Below are positions 25,349-34,197 of a stretch of 34,283 nt of DNA, in pieces; the first letter of the stretch is position 1; every line of letters starts with the position of its first letter. A program made the translations under genes and the position numbers. This stretch comes from Nitrosomonas sp. Nm166 (lineage in GTDB: Bacteria > Pseudomonadota > Gammaproteobacteria > Burkholderiales > Nitrosomonadaceae), in contig NZ_FONE01000039.1 of the NCBI RefSeq assembly GCF_900112825.1, positions 1 through 34,283 of the forward strand. Direction: 5' to 3'. The notes below the pieces were generated by a model, which saw nothing but the letters and a program-made list of their open reading frames with translations, was not told where the DNA came from and did no database searches.

Positions 25349-27247
25349 ATGGAAACAAAAAGACTTGTACTTATTATTATTTTCTCCACTTCTCTGCTTT
25401 TTTTGTGGGATGCATGGCAAAAAGAAATCTCTCCGCCTGCCTCACAAGTAACGCCTGGAGCAACCTCAGATTCTTCTAATCAACGTCATGATCCACTGCC
25501 AGTACCAGGTGATAGGCTTACTTCTTCAGTGGAAAACTCTGGTGGGGTTGCTTCTGAAATAGAAGGTACTAGTCCATCTATCACACCCAATCTATTCGCA
25601 ATTGGTGAAAAAGTCAAAATCACAACAGATATGGTGGTTGCTGAAATTGACACAGCAGGTGGCGATATACGTCAACTGGGCCTGTTGAAGCACCCTTCTC
25701 GAGAAGATAAAGACAAGCCTTATGAGCTGTTATTAGATAAAACCGCACGCTTTCATGTAGCACAATCAGGATTGATTGGTAATGGATTGCCCAGCCATAA
25801 GACAAAATATACTGTAGATTCTGATAATTACAATTATGAACTGGAGCCTGGTCAGGATAAAGTTGTCGTGCGTCTTCTGGCTCCTGGAGTCGATGGTATA
25901 CAAGTTGCAAAGATTTTTACTTTTCATCGTGGCAGCTATGTCGTCGACGTTGAGTTTGAGATCGTAAATCAGGGAGAGACTACGGTTATTCCATTCTCTT
26001 ATTTCCAAATGCTACGAGATGCAAACGAACCCACAGGCACTAGTGCGATGGTTCACTCGTACACCGGACCTGCGATGTATACGGAAGCAGAAAAATTCCT
26101 GAAAATAAAATTCTCTGATCTGGATAAAAATAAAGCAGAGTATCCCACCCATGCAGACAATGGCTGGATAGCCATGCTGGAACACTACTTTCTGACTGCT
26201 TGGCTGCCCACACAACAAACTCCTCGCGAATATTACGCGAAGCGTCTGGCGCCTAATCAATATACCGCTGGCGTCATTACACCCGTTGGCGCAATTGAAC
26301 CGGGCGAGACCAAAAATATCGTCATGCCTTTTTATGCCGGTCCGCAAGAACAGGATAAATTGGCTGAATTAGCGCCGGGACTTGAATTGACGGTTGATTA
26401 TGGATGGCTGACAGTACTTGCTGTACCTCTATTCTGGTTACTCTCTTTTTACCACTCATGGGTAGGTAACTGGGGTGTAGCTATTATTCTGCTGACAGTG
26501 ACTGTTAAGCTTCTTTTCTTTCCTTTGTCTGCCGCTGGTTATCGCTCGATGGCAAAGCTAAGAGTCGTCACGCCCAAGTTGCAGCGTATACGTGAACAAT
26601 ACGCCAGTGACCGTCAGCGAATGCATCAAGCCATGATGGAGTTCTACAAGGAAGAAAAAATTAATCCCATGGGAGGGTGCTTGCCGATTCTAGTTCAGAT
26701 TCCCGTTTTTATCGCTTTGTTCTGGACTTTAATGGCAGCGGTTGAGCTACGCTATGCACCGTTTGCATTATGGATCACCGATATGTCAGTGCCGGATCCT
26801 TATTACGTACTGCCGGTTATCATGGGTATATCGATGTGGATTCAATCCAAACTCAGTCCCACACCTGCGGATCCGATTCAGGCAAAAGTAATGCAGATTA
26901 TGCCCATTGCATTTAGCGTTTTCTTTTTCTTTTTCCCATCCGGATTAGTGCTTTATTCACTTTGTAACAATATCCTATCCATTCTGCAACAATGGCAAAT
27001 AACACGGATGTATGAAGACAAGGCTGAAGTAGAAGCCGATAAGAATAAGAAAAAAATAAAGGGTAAAGCTGAACCAGTCACAAAAGAACTTCAATTGCCT
27101 GCACCCGTCAACGAGGATGCAATGAAAGAAAGTGCAGCAGTAGGCACTAGTAGTGTAAGTACTGAGCAAAAGGAGAAACCACCAGCACCTGCTATCGCAG
27201 CAAGCAAGCATAAAATGCCTCGCAAAAGCAAGAAGCAACGTCGCTAA
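25349..27247 (+). CDS. yidC: Membrane protein insertase YidC
   Basis: YidC inserts and folds inner-membrane proteins, alone or with SecYEG. The protein has 632 residues. TM1 lies at about residues 4-22 (RLVLIIIFSTSLLFLWDAW). A large periplasmic domain follows, then the conserved core from about residue 345 (YGWLTVLAVPLFWLLSFYHS, NWGVAIILLTVTVKLLFFPL, the conserved Arg region, INPMGGCLPILVQIPVFIAL, SGLVLYSLCNNILSILQQWQ). The protein is longer than the roughly 550 residues usual in proteobacteria, mainly because of a tail of about 75 residues after the last helix. That tail is rich in Lys, Pro and Ala and ends MPRKSKKQRR. The identification is certain. Confidence 0.98.
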   Translation: METKRLVLIIIFSTSLLFLWDAWQKEISPPASQVTPGATSDSSNQRHDPLPVPGDRLTSSVENSGGVASEIEGTSPSITPNLFAIGEKVKITTDMVVAEIDTAGGDIRQLGLLKHPSREDKDKPYELLLDKTARFHVAQSGLIGNGLPSHKTKYTVDSDNYNYELEPGQDKVVVRLLAPGVDGIQVAKIFTFHRGSYVVDVEFEIVNQGETTVIPFSYFQMLRDANEPTGTSAMVHSYTGPAMYTEAEKFLKIKFSDLDKNKAEYPTHADNGWIAMLEHYFLTAWLPTQQTPREYYAKRLAPNQYTAGVITPVGAIEPGETKNIVMPFYAGPQEQDKLAELAPGLELTVDYGWLTVLAVPLFWLLSFYHSWVGNWGVAIILLTVTVKLLFFPLSAAGYRSMAKLRVVTPKLQRIREQYASDRQRMHQAMMEFYKEEKINPMGGCLPILVQIPVFIALFWTLMAAVELRYAPFALWITDMSVPDPYYVLPVIMGISMWIQSKLSPTPADPIQAKVMQIMPIAFSVFFFFFPSGLVLYSLCNNILSILQQWQITRMYEDKAEVEADKNKKKIKGKAEPVTKELQLPAPVNEDAMKESAAVGTSSVSTEQKEKPPAPAIAASKHKMPRKSKKQRR

Positions 27248-27258
27248 TAAGTAATAAA

Positions 27259-27291
27259 AATAACTGGTTATTTTTCAGAATAACCGGTTAT
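27259..27291 (+). other. Stem-loop between yidC and mnmE
   Basis: AATAACTGGTTATT (27259-27272) and AATAACCGGTTAT (27279-27291) are complementary apart from one internal position and enclose a six-base loop TTTCAG. Each arm is itself almost palindromic. It follows the yidC stop by 12 bases and lacks a downstream T-run, so it may be a processing or attenuation structure, not a full terminator. Confidence 0.5.
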
Positions 27292-27319
27292 CTCAAGGTG
27301 GCAACCATCGTAATTCATT

Positions 27320-28675
27320 ATGGTAAGCCCTGATATCATCGCTGCAATTGCGACACCGCCAGGCCGCGGTGGAATCGGTGTCATTCGCATCTCTGGCAAG
27401 AACTTAACCAGGTTAGCAGAAACCATACTTGGCAAGCTTCCCAAGCCTCGCTATGCGCATTTAAGCCAATTCCTGGATATGAACGGTCAAGTCATTGACC
27501 AGGGTATTGCACTCTATTTTCCTGCCCCCAACTCATACACGGGCGAAGATGTGCTTGAATTACAAGGACATGGCGGTCCAGCAGTGATGAATTTATTGCT
27601 CAGCCAATGCCTTTCCATGGGCGCCCGCCTGGCACAACCCGGCGAATTCACACTGCGCGCTTATCTCAACAATAAGATTGACTTAATCCAGGCCGAAAGT
27701 GTTGCTGACATCATCGCAGCCAGCACCAGCGAAGCTGCTCGCTGTGCCATTCATTCATTACAAGGCTACTTCTCAACCAGGATTGAAGAATTAGTGGATT
27801 TATTGATCACGCTACGCATGCTCATTGAGGCCACGCTTGATTTCCCCGAAGATGAAATTGATAACCTGCAGGCATTACACATCAAGGAGCGGTTGGATCA
27901 TATCCATACACAACTTGAACAGATATTCTCCGCCGCACGGCAGGGAAACTTACTGCAGGAAGGCATTAAAATTGTTCTGGCAGGCGCACCCAATGTGGGC
28001 AAATCCAGCTTATTGAATCAACTGGTTGAAGAGGATGTGGCTATCGTAACAGAAATTCCTGGAACCACGCGAGACACGATCCAGCGCACCATCGCCATTC
28101 AAGGTATACCGATTCATATCATTGATACTGCTGGTCTAAGGGAAACGAGTGATATTGTCGAGCAAAAAGGCATTGAGCGCACGCATGCTGCCATTCAAAG
28201 CGCCAACATGGTAATCTGGCTGGTCGATAGCAGCCAGCAGCAGCCCGATATCAAAGATCAAATGTCTAATGCTATTGTCGCTAACAAACCGCAAATCACC
28301 GTATTCAACAAAATCGACTTACTCAATGAAGAACCACGAATTGAAGATGAGAAAAATAACATCAAAATTCATCTGTCCGCTAAAACCGGCGAAGGCATTG
28401 AACTGTTGCGCTGGAAAATACTGGAAATCGCTGGTTGGCAATCCAATCAAGCCGGCGAAGGCGTTTTCATGGCCAGACAACGCCATCTGCAAGCACTATC
28501 ACAAGCCAGAATACATTTGGAAAATGCGCAAAGATTGACTAACAGTGAATATCAATTGGAACTTCTGGCCGAAGAACTCAGGCTAGCGCAATCTGCACTA
28601 TCTTCAATAACCGGACGATTTACTGCTGATGATTTATTGGGAGAAATCTTTTCTCATTTTTGTATCGGAAAATAA
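27320..28675 (+). CDS. mnmE: tRNA modification GTPase MnmE
   Basis: With MnmG, MnmE makes the (carboxymethyl)aminomethyl modification at wobble U34 of certain tRNAs. The 451-residue protein is full length. The tetrahydrofolate-binding N-domain starts IAAIATPPGRGGIGVIRISG. The G domain shows G1 GAPNVGKSSL, G2 IPGTTRDTI, G3 DTAG and G4 NKID. The C-terminus is FCIGK, with the conserved catalytic-site cysteine. It follows yidC in the usual order after 72 bases, and converges with hepT with a gap of ten bases. Confidence 0.98.
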   Translation: MVSPDIIAAIATPPGRGGIGVIRISGKNLTRLAETILGKLPKPRYAHLSQFLDMNGQVIDQGIALYFPAPNSYTGEDVLELQGHGGPAVMNLLLSQCLSMGARLAQPGEFTLRAYLNNKIDLIQAESVADIIAASTSEAARCAIHSLQGYFSTRIEELVDLLITLRMLIEATLDFPEDEIDNLQALHIKERLDHIHTQLEQIFSAARQGNLLQEGIKIVLAGAPNVGKSSLLNQLVEEDVAIVTEIPGTTRDTIQRTIAIQGIPIHIIDTAGLRETSDIVEQKGIERTHAAIQSANMVIWLVDSSQQQPDIKDQMSNAIVANKPQITVFNKIDLLNEEPRIEDEKNNIKIHLSAKTGEGIELLRWKILEIAGWQSNQAGEGVFMARQRHLQALSQARIHLENAQRLTNSEYQLELLAEELRLAQSALSSITGRFTADDLLGEIFSHFCIGK

Positions 28676-28685
28676 TGTCCACAAG

Positions 28686-29099
28686 CTAATCCGCCAGACT
28701 CAACGCCTTATTGGCAAACGCAAGCAAATCCCGGCTGTGATGTTCAATCACTTGCACCATGATATTCATATCCATTTTCTGGTATTCGTGCACTAAAATA
28801 TTACGAAACCCGACCATACCCTGTAATTTGCGCATCATTTCTGTATCGATCAAACCTGCTTGTTCCAGCAAGGAAAATGATTCCCGGCTATCACGTGGCA
28901 ATCCCAGCTTGCGAACCTTGATCAAGTGATTAGCGATGTCGATCGTCAGTTCCGCAGCGCGTTGCAGGTTCATCGCCACCGCATCCTGCCGCAGCTGATC
29001 ATCTACAAAAGGCAAACCAGTATCCATGCGGTAATAACGGTCTATTTGCTGAATGCAACGTTCGATACTGACTTTCTTATTCAAAATCACATCATTCAT
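28686..29099 (-). CDS. hepT: HepT-like HEPN toxin (DUF86)
   Basis: This 137-residue protein is a HEPN-domain toxin expected to cleave RNA. It carries the R-x4-H-x-Y motif as RNILVHEY (residues about 97-104), whose Arg and His form the ribonuclease site and whose Tyr is the known target of AMPylation by MntA antitoxins. Its start overlaps the stop of the nucleotidyltransferase gene by four bases (ATGA), the standard antitoxin-first order. All key residues are present, so it may well be active. It lies between mnmE and a REP-like repeat, a typical place for a mobile toxin-antitoxin module. Confidence 0.9.
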   Translation of the reverse strand: MNDVILNKKVSIERCIQQIDRYYRMDTGLPFVDDQLRQDAVAMNLQRAAELTIDIANHLIKVRKLGLPRDSRESFSLLEQAGLIDTEMMRKLQGMVGFRNILVHEYQKMDMNIMVQVIEHHSRDLLAFANKALSLAD

Positions 29100-29536
29100 A
29101 GATCATAAAACCTCCCGCTGCGCAAACCTTCCGCGAGAATCTCTGCACGTTCTTCGTTAAGCTTCTGATATAACGCAAGCACCAGCAATTCAAACTCATC
29201 AACGGTTGTTCCCGGGACACAAAAGATTTTCCGTCCTGCCATCACCACTTCTTTTTGCAACACCGTCGGTGCCTGGCGCAGATTGATCAGATCCACCTCT
29301 CTATCCAACGCCGCCTGCAACGCAAGATGCAAATCGCTCAATACTAAAGAACCGGCCTTTTTAGCTTGCGGTGCAGGTAACAGCACCGCGATATCCACAT
29401 CACTCTCCGGCCGCTCATACTCGGTACCCCACGATCCGAACAGATAAATCGCCTGGGTATCCGGGTAGGTTTCCAGAATCTGTTGAATCAGTCTTTCGCA
29501 TGAAGCGATACTGTCTTTATCCTTGCTCACCTTCAA
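29096..29536 (-). CDS. mntA: MntA-like nucleotidyltransferase antitoxin
   Basis: The 146-residue protein has the minimal nucleotidyltransferase motif GS-x10-D-x-D as GSWGTEYERPESDVDIAVLL (near residue 34), which binds metal and ATP. In characterised HEPN/MNT pairs the antitoxin adds AMP units to the conserved tyrosine of HepT and so silences it. The gene comes first in the minus-strand operon. The start is TTG at 29536 preceded by AGGAAAGG; a GTG two codons further in is an alternative. About 100 residues follow the motif, including a third acidic residue in REVDLINL that fits the family. Confidence 0.88.
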   Translation of the reverse strand: MKVSKDKDSIASCERLIQQILETYPDTQAIYLFGSWGTEYERPESDVDIAVLLPAPQAKKAGSLVLSDLHLALQAALDREVDLINLRQAPTVLQKEVVMAGRKIFCVPGTTVDEFELLVLALYQKLNEERAEILAEGLRSGRFYDL

Positions 29537-29596
29537 CCAACCTTTCCTACAATAGATCCAACAATCATACTAGGTTCTGATATGCAGTAAACGATT

Positions 29597-29667
29597 TGTC
29601 ATTCCGGACACAGTGAGGAATCTTTGGGAATCAATGCCATAGATTTCTCGCTGTGCTCGAAATGACA
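29597..29667. repeat. REP-like imperfect inverted repeat
   Basis: The left arm starts TGTCATTCCGGACACAGTGA and the right arm ends CTGTGCTCGAAATGACA. Over the outer 27 bases the two arms match as inverted repeats at about 22 positions. The TGTCATT...GAGGAATCT pattern resembles dispersed palindromic repeats seen in many proteobacterial genomes, although family membership is from memory and unconfirmed. It lies upstream of the toxin-antitoxin pair and downstream of the propeller-like gene. Confidence 0.7.
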
Positions 29668-29743
29668 GTTTTTCAGAGGATACCTTTGAAGAGCTCGGTA
29701 AAAAATGTCGTGCTCCTCAAAGGTAGGTTAGAGATAGTGATGC

Positions 29744-31096
29744 TTAATCCACATCCTCATCCTCATCCTCATCCTCATCCTCATCCTCAGCATCAGCATC
29801 ATCGTCCTCGGGCACAATCGCCAGGTAATTAATAGGAATACTGATTGGTGGACCTTGTTCCAGGTTAGAGGAATCACTCAGTACAACACGTTTCCCTGTT
29901 TTTGGATTTACCCGGAGGAATAAGGTAGTCTCTCCAATCACTGCATCAACAGCGCCAACGATGATTTTTCCAGATTCTTCCACCACAACACCACGGATAT
30001 TTTGCGCTACAATACCTTGCGCCGGATTGTCAAAATCGCTGAGGATGGTGCGCTGGCCTGTTTTGCGATCTACTCGCAAGAGGAATCCAACGCCTGAGGC
30101 AACCAGAATTTGCTTTGAAGTTTCAATCGCCAAGCCGGAGTTAAAGAACAAGTCGGTAACAGGCCCTTGTGCGGCATCCGTAAAATCGCTCAACAGTCTG
30201 CGCTTACCCGTACTTGGGTTAACGCGAAATATTGCCGAACTAAAATTATCTATATTGGATGTACCAATCAGAATTTTTCCTGAATGTTCTATAGTGAGGT
30301 CAGTGATGAACCTGCCTGAGTCGATCGCCCCCTGATCTGAGTTGTTAAGGTCGCTGACAAGAACGCGCGCGTCGGTTTCGGGATCTATGCGAACAAGTGT
30401 ACCCCTTGGTGGTTCCTCCCTAAGTAGATTCGCTATTACCTCGCCTTTGGCATTCACGGCCAGGCCAAAAAAAGGAAACCCTTGAATATCGCCCTGACCG
30501 AGGTCACTGACAAGGGTGCGATGACCGGTGTTGGGATCGACCTTAAGAAGGGCGCCCCCAGAGTCTCCAGTAGAAAGGTCGGAGACAAAAATCTGCATTG
30601 TTTCTCCGTCACTGCAACGGTGAGGATTCCTGTTCCCGGATTCACCGCTCGCCGATTCCGCGTGCTCATCAGAGCGGCAGCGGAATACTGCAACGCTAGA
30701 GATGAATGATACCAAGTTACCTTGGGCCGCATTGCCAAAGTCACTGAGAATGGTACGCTGACCCGTTGCTGGATTGACTACAAACAATGCATCGCGTCCA
30801 TCCGTCCCCCCTCCTCCGATAACTAAGATATCCCCGGCTTTGACTTCGGCCCGGGCAGGATGCGCGACTAACAGCAACCCTGCCAGCAGTAAGATACAAC
30901 ATGACAAGTAACGCAAACTAGAAAGCCACGTCGTTATAGACTTGGAGTGAACTTGGAATGCAGGAATGCAGGAATGCAGGAATGCAGGAATGCAGGAATG
31001 CAGGAATGCAGGAATGCAGGAATGCAGGAATGCAGGAATGCAGGAATGCAGAGGAAATATTACATGATCACGAGTGCTTGTCGACTTTTTCATCAT
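29744..31096 (-). CDS. Secreted propeller-like repeat protein with octanucleotide repeats at its start
   Basis: The 450-residue protein has a hydrophobic signal-like segment near residues 60-83 (CILLLAGLLLVAHPARA, cleavage expected after ARA). It then has six degenerate repeats of the form V-(N/D)-P-x-T-G-x-R-x-x-L-S-D-(F/L), as in TGQRTILSDFGNAAQG and TGKRRLLSDFTDAAQG. These resemble blades of an NHL or SMP-30-type beta-propeller. The C-terminus is a run of Asp/Glu. The best start is ATG 31096: AAAGGAGAAAG sits directly upstream. Between it and the signal segment lie residues 16-48, made of the unit HSCIPAFL from an 8-base DNA repeat. A TTG at 30916 after the repeats is an alternative but has no ribosome-binding site. 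Residues about 125-150 break the repeat pattern. Enzymatic function is unknown. Confidence 0.68.
   Translation of the reverse strand: MMKKSTSTRDHVIFPLHSCIPAFLHSCIPAFLHSCIPAFLHSCIPAFQVHSKSITTWLSSLRYLSCCILLLAGLLLVAHPARAEVKAGDILVIGGGGTDGRDALFVVNPATGQRTILSDFGNAAQGNLVSFISSVAVFRCRSDEHAESASGESGNRNPHRCSDGETMQIFVSDLSTGDSGGALLKVDPNTGHRTLVSDLGQGDIQGFPFFGLAVNAKGEVIANLLREEPPRGTLVRIDPETDARVLVSDLNNSDQGAIDSGRFITDLTIEHSGKILIGTSNIDNFSSAIFRVNPSTGKRRLLSDFTDAAQGPVTDLFFNSGLAIETSKQILVASGVGFLLRVDRKTGQRTILSDFDNPAQGIVAQNIRGVVVEESGKIIVGAVDAVIGETTLFLRVNPKTGKRVVLSDSSNLEQGPPISIPINYLAIVPEDDDADAEDEDEDEDEDEDVD
29752..29787 (-). repeat. Hexanucleotide repeat encoding an acidic tail
   Basis: Six exact copies of CATCCT (plus strand) encode alternating Glu-Asp near the C-terminus of the propeller-like protein. 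The unit is a multiple of three, so copy changes alter tail length only. Confidence 0.9.
30955..31050 (-). repeat. 12-copy octanucleotide tandem repeat (GGAATGCA)n in coding start
   Basis: Twelve perfect copies of the 8-base unit GGAATGCA (plus strand) run without interruption. They lie between the start codon with its strong Shine-Dalgarno sequence and the signal-like segment of the minus-strand gene. Eight is not a multiple of three, so each gain or loss of a copy shifts the frame. The repeat has no stop in any frame, but the two wrong frames meet TAA or TAG within about 45 bases after it. Twelve copies keep the present frame open. Confidence 0.95.
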
Positions 31097-31178
31097 CTTT
31101 CTCCTTTCCTTTTATGATTCGGTCAAGAAAATTCCAAAAAGTCATTTTGCCTGCGGAAACTGGCAGCTGGTTTATTGA

Positions 31179-31202
31179 TTCCTGATTCCAGGAAATCAGG
31201 AA
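31179..31202 (-). other. Perfect 9-bp stem-loop upstream of the propeller-like gene
   Basis: TTCCTGATT (31179-31187) and AATCAGGAA (31194-31202) are exact reverse complements around a six-base loop. The structure lies between two minus-strand genes and could end transcription of the upstream one, although the run of T expected of an intrinsic terminator is missing. The rest of 31097-31371 holds only the ribosome-binding site of the downstream gene. Confidence 0.45.
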
Positions 31203-31371
31203 ACGGCAAAATCAAACTTATTCAGAATTTCCCGCATCAATAATTTAAAGTTCCCGCCCCGCTACTATGCGCTCAAAAAGAATACGAAGCAATACTGTTG
31301 TGATATTGATCCGTTTGGCTGAATCAATTTAGCACCAACCAATCGCTTGCAGAATAAGGCATTCCCATTGA

Positions 31372-31950
31372 TTACTCCTGCAACAGATTATTCACTTCAT
31401 CTAAATCAAAACGCTCAGGATCAAAAGTATCACCGGTATCATCCGCAATCCATTCCAACATGCTGTCGTGCTCCGGATGCTTTGGATCTGAAATTGCCTC
31501 CAGGAACATCGCATAGCCCGGTACTCCACCAATATCCTCTGGCGGGCAGGCGCGGCTTCCTTTGAGACACAGCGGTAATTTTGCATCTGCCTCAAATGGC
31601 AGGATTTTTTCCAGCACCACGTCATGCTCCCAGCCATCACCGAAATCATAGGTATAGATCAATTTTTCCTTTTCCTCTTTCAATACCTGATCAAGCCGGT
31701 ACTTGGCTTCATCGTAGATATCCTCAGGAAAATCCTCATCCGGCATGCCATAACGATCCCTCCCTTTGGTAAATTCATGCAGATGCGAATCGGTCCATCC
31801 TATCACGATTTGCAAGATAGTATGGACGTCCGCCAAACTGGCTGTGCTTGCTATCAAAAACCTGCGCCATATCGGCGGCCGGATACCTTTAAGAGTAACC
31901 TTGAGCTGATAGATTGATCGTAAAGATTTTGCTGCTGCACGTACACCCAT
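31372..31950 (-). CDS. Plasmid pRiA4b ORF-3 family protein
   Basis: The protein (192 residues from ATG 31950) matches the family named after ORF-3 of plasmid pRiA4b. It has YQLKVTLKGIRPPIWRRFLI at the start, ADVHTILQIVIGWTDSHLHE, then YTYDFGDGWEHDVVLEKILP and CPPEDIGGVPGYAMFLEAI. These are common in genomic islands and beside IS elements; the biochemical role is not known. GGGAG at 31959-31963 is eight bases from the ATG at 31950, which I prefer; an ATG two codons upstream (31956) is too near, and the longest frame begins at 32016 without a ribosome-binding site. No transposase is visible nearby. Confidence 0.85.
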   Translation of the reverse strand: MGVRAAAKSLRSIYQLKVTLKGIRPPIWRRFLIASTASLADVHTILQIVIGWTDSHLHEFTKGRDRYGMPDEDFPEDIYDEAKYRLDQVLKEEKEKLIYTYDFGDGWEHDVVLEKILPFEADAKLPLCLKGSRACPPEDIGGVPGYAMFLEAISDPKHPEHDSMLEWIADDTGDTFDPERFDLDEVNNLLQE

Positions 31951-32055
31951 TGGCATTTCTCCCAAAAAGATAATCGTATATCCGGTCACAAATATCGGAT
32001 ATCTTGTTTTCGTCATTGTATTGTTGTTTACATTACTACAAAAACGCTGATTCGA

Positions 32056-32081
32056 ATTGTTACCCGATAATGGGAAACAAT
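32056..32081. promoter_or_regulatory. Inverted repeat upstream of trmJ
   Basis: ATTGTTACCC (32056-32065) and GGGAAACAAT (32072-32081) form a ten-base inverted repeat with one mismatch around GATAAT, followed by AAGGTTTTT. It could be an operator or a weak terminator in the divergent spacer between the pRiA4b-type gene and trmJ. Confidence 0.4.
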
Positions 32082-32212
32082 AAGGTTTTTATCATTATAG
32101 CCTCATCACAACGATAATCTATGTTGATGCGGCTTCTTCTGAGCAATACGCTTAATTCTTTCCTCTGTTAAAATCAGCAATTCTCTTTCCTTGACATGAG
32201 CCTGATTTCATT

Positions 32213-32938
32213 ATGAATACCCCTTGCCCGCTTGATCACGTTCGCATCGTGCTCAGCCATACCAGTCATCCTGGCAATATCGGCGCGGCAGCACGGGCGA
32301 TGAAAACGATGGGACTGAATGCGTTGTATCTGATCAATCCAAAGTTTTTTCCCGATACGGAAGCAGAAGCCAGGGCTGCCAATGCACTTGATGTTCTGCA
32401 ACAAGCCAAGGTTTGCAGTGAATTGGATCAGGCCCTGGAAGATACCGTGCTCGCGGCAGCGGTGACAGCTCGGCCACGCGAACTTTCGCATGCAGTGTTC
32501 GATGCGCGGCAGGGAGCGCGGGAGTTATTGCGCTATGCATGGCAGCAGCCGGTGGCTTTATTGTTTGGCACGGAAAATTCGGGACTGACGACTGCAGAGG
32601 TGAATAAATGCCAGATCATTATTCATATTCCGGCCAATCCACAATACCCCTCACTCAACTTGGCAAGTGCTGTGCAGGTAATGACTTATGAGCTGCGCAT
32701 GGCGCTGACAGAAAATGTAGCCCCTGCAGCCGCCATCGATCCCTTGGCCAGTTTTAACGAGCTGGAACTATTGTATGCACACCTTGAACAGTTGATGATC
32801 GCCAGCGGTTTTCTCGATCCAGGAAAGCCCAAGCTGTTGATGCAACGCATCCGCCGTTTGTTTGCCCGAGCACGGCTGGAGAAAGAAGAAGTTCAGATTT
32901 TGCGCGGTATTTTGACGACTCTAGGCAAGCGCTGGTAA
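32213..32938 (+). CDS. trmJ: tRNA (cytidine/uridine-2'-O-)-methyltransferase TrmJ
   Basis: TrmJ methylates the 2'-OH of nucleotide 32 in several tRNAs. The 241-residue protein has the SPOUT/TrmH motifs: motif 1 as HPGNIGAAARAMKTMGL, motif 2 as VALLFGTENSGLT and motif 3 as IPANPQYPSLNLASAVQVMT, which form the knotted SAM-binding site. A helical C-terminal tail (residues about 175-241) is typical of TrmJ and separates it from TrmL. The ATG at 32213 has no strong Shine-Dalgarno sequence. Its 3' end converges with argB over 27 bases. Confidence 0.95.
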   Translation: MNTPCPLDHVRIVLSHTSHPGNIGAAARAMKTMGLNALYLINPKFFPDTEAEARAANALDVLQQAKVCSELDQALEDTVLAAAVTARPRELSHAVFDARQGARELLRYAWQQPVALLFGTENSGLTTAEVNKCQIIIHIPANPQYPSLNLASAVQVMTYELRMALTENVAPAAAIDPLASFNELELLYAHLEQLMIASGFLDPGKPKLLMQRIRRLFARARLEKEEVQILRGILTTLGKRW

Positions 32939-32964
32939 GCGCTGATACTTTTCTTAAGCGCTTT
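32927..32964. other. Three AAGCGCT copies at the trmJ/argB convergence
   Basis: AAGCGCT occurs at 32927-32933, 32937-32943 and 32956-32962, around the trmJ stop. Because AGCGCT is self-complementary, the copies can pair with one another; the last two can form a short hairpin with a 12-base loop followed by TTTCCTAATTTTT. It is a plausible weak terminator shared by the two converging genes. Confidence 0.4.
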
Positions 32965-32965
32965 C

Positions 32966-33892
<927 letters not shown>

Positions 33893-33913
33893 TTAGATGG
33901 TACAGTTACAGAT

Positions 33914-34195
33914 TCACTCGAGAGCAATGTGCAAGAACTCTTCATCCTGCATGAGTTCGTGCAAGCTTAATTTCTGCCATAATCGCTCTTCTGTATCCTG
34001 ATATTGCGCGGTAATGCCCTTAGGCAATCTTGTCTTTGCCAATTTAGTGGGGGTAAATTCAGACAAATTTCTAATCCCCATCATGCTGTTGACTATGAAA
34101 CCTGTATACATTTTATCGCCGGGTGAAACCAGTAATATGCGTGACTTTAAATTAAATGGCATGGGATGGTAGCCGAAATAAACACCTAATTCCAA
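33914..34195 (-). CDS. C-terminal half of a PilI/CheW-like protein
   Basis: This 93-residue frame looks like the second half of a CheW-type scaffold such as PilI, which links the twitching-motility receptor to its kinase. The segments SRILLVSPGDKMYTGFIVNS, MMGIRNLSEFTPTK and WQKLSLHELMQDEEFLHIAL resemble the end of PilI proteins. PilI is normally about 150-190 residues, so half is missing. The frame opens at TTG 34195 just after an in-frame TAA, with no good ribosome-binding site, and the missing part seems to lie in another frame upstream. It is therefore probably a frameshifted gene or a sequencing artefact. The identification is by pattern only. Confidence 0.45.
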   Translation of the reverse strand: MELGVYFGYHPMPFNLKSRILLVSPGDKMYTGFIVNSMMGIRNLSEFTPTKLAKTRLPKGITAQYQDTEERLWQKLSLHELMQDEEFLHIALE

Positions 34196-34197
34196 TT

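Noticed and set aside
30955..31050. CRISPR-like array
   Set aside because: The units are 8 bases long and directly contiguous with no spacers, so this is a simple tandem repeat.
31372..31950. Insertion sequence or resolvase, suggested by names sometimes given to the pRiA4b ORF-3 family
   Set aside because: No transposase gene, terminal inverted repeats or target duplications are visible around it.
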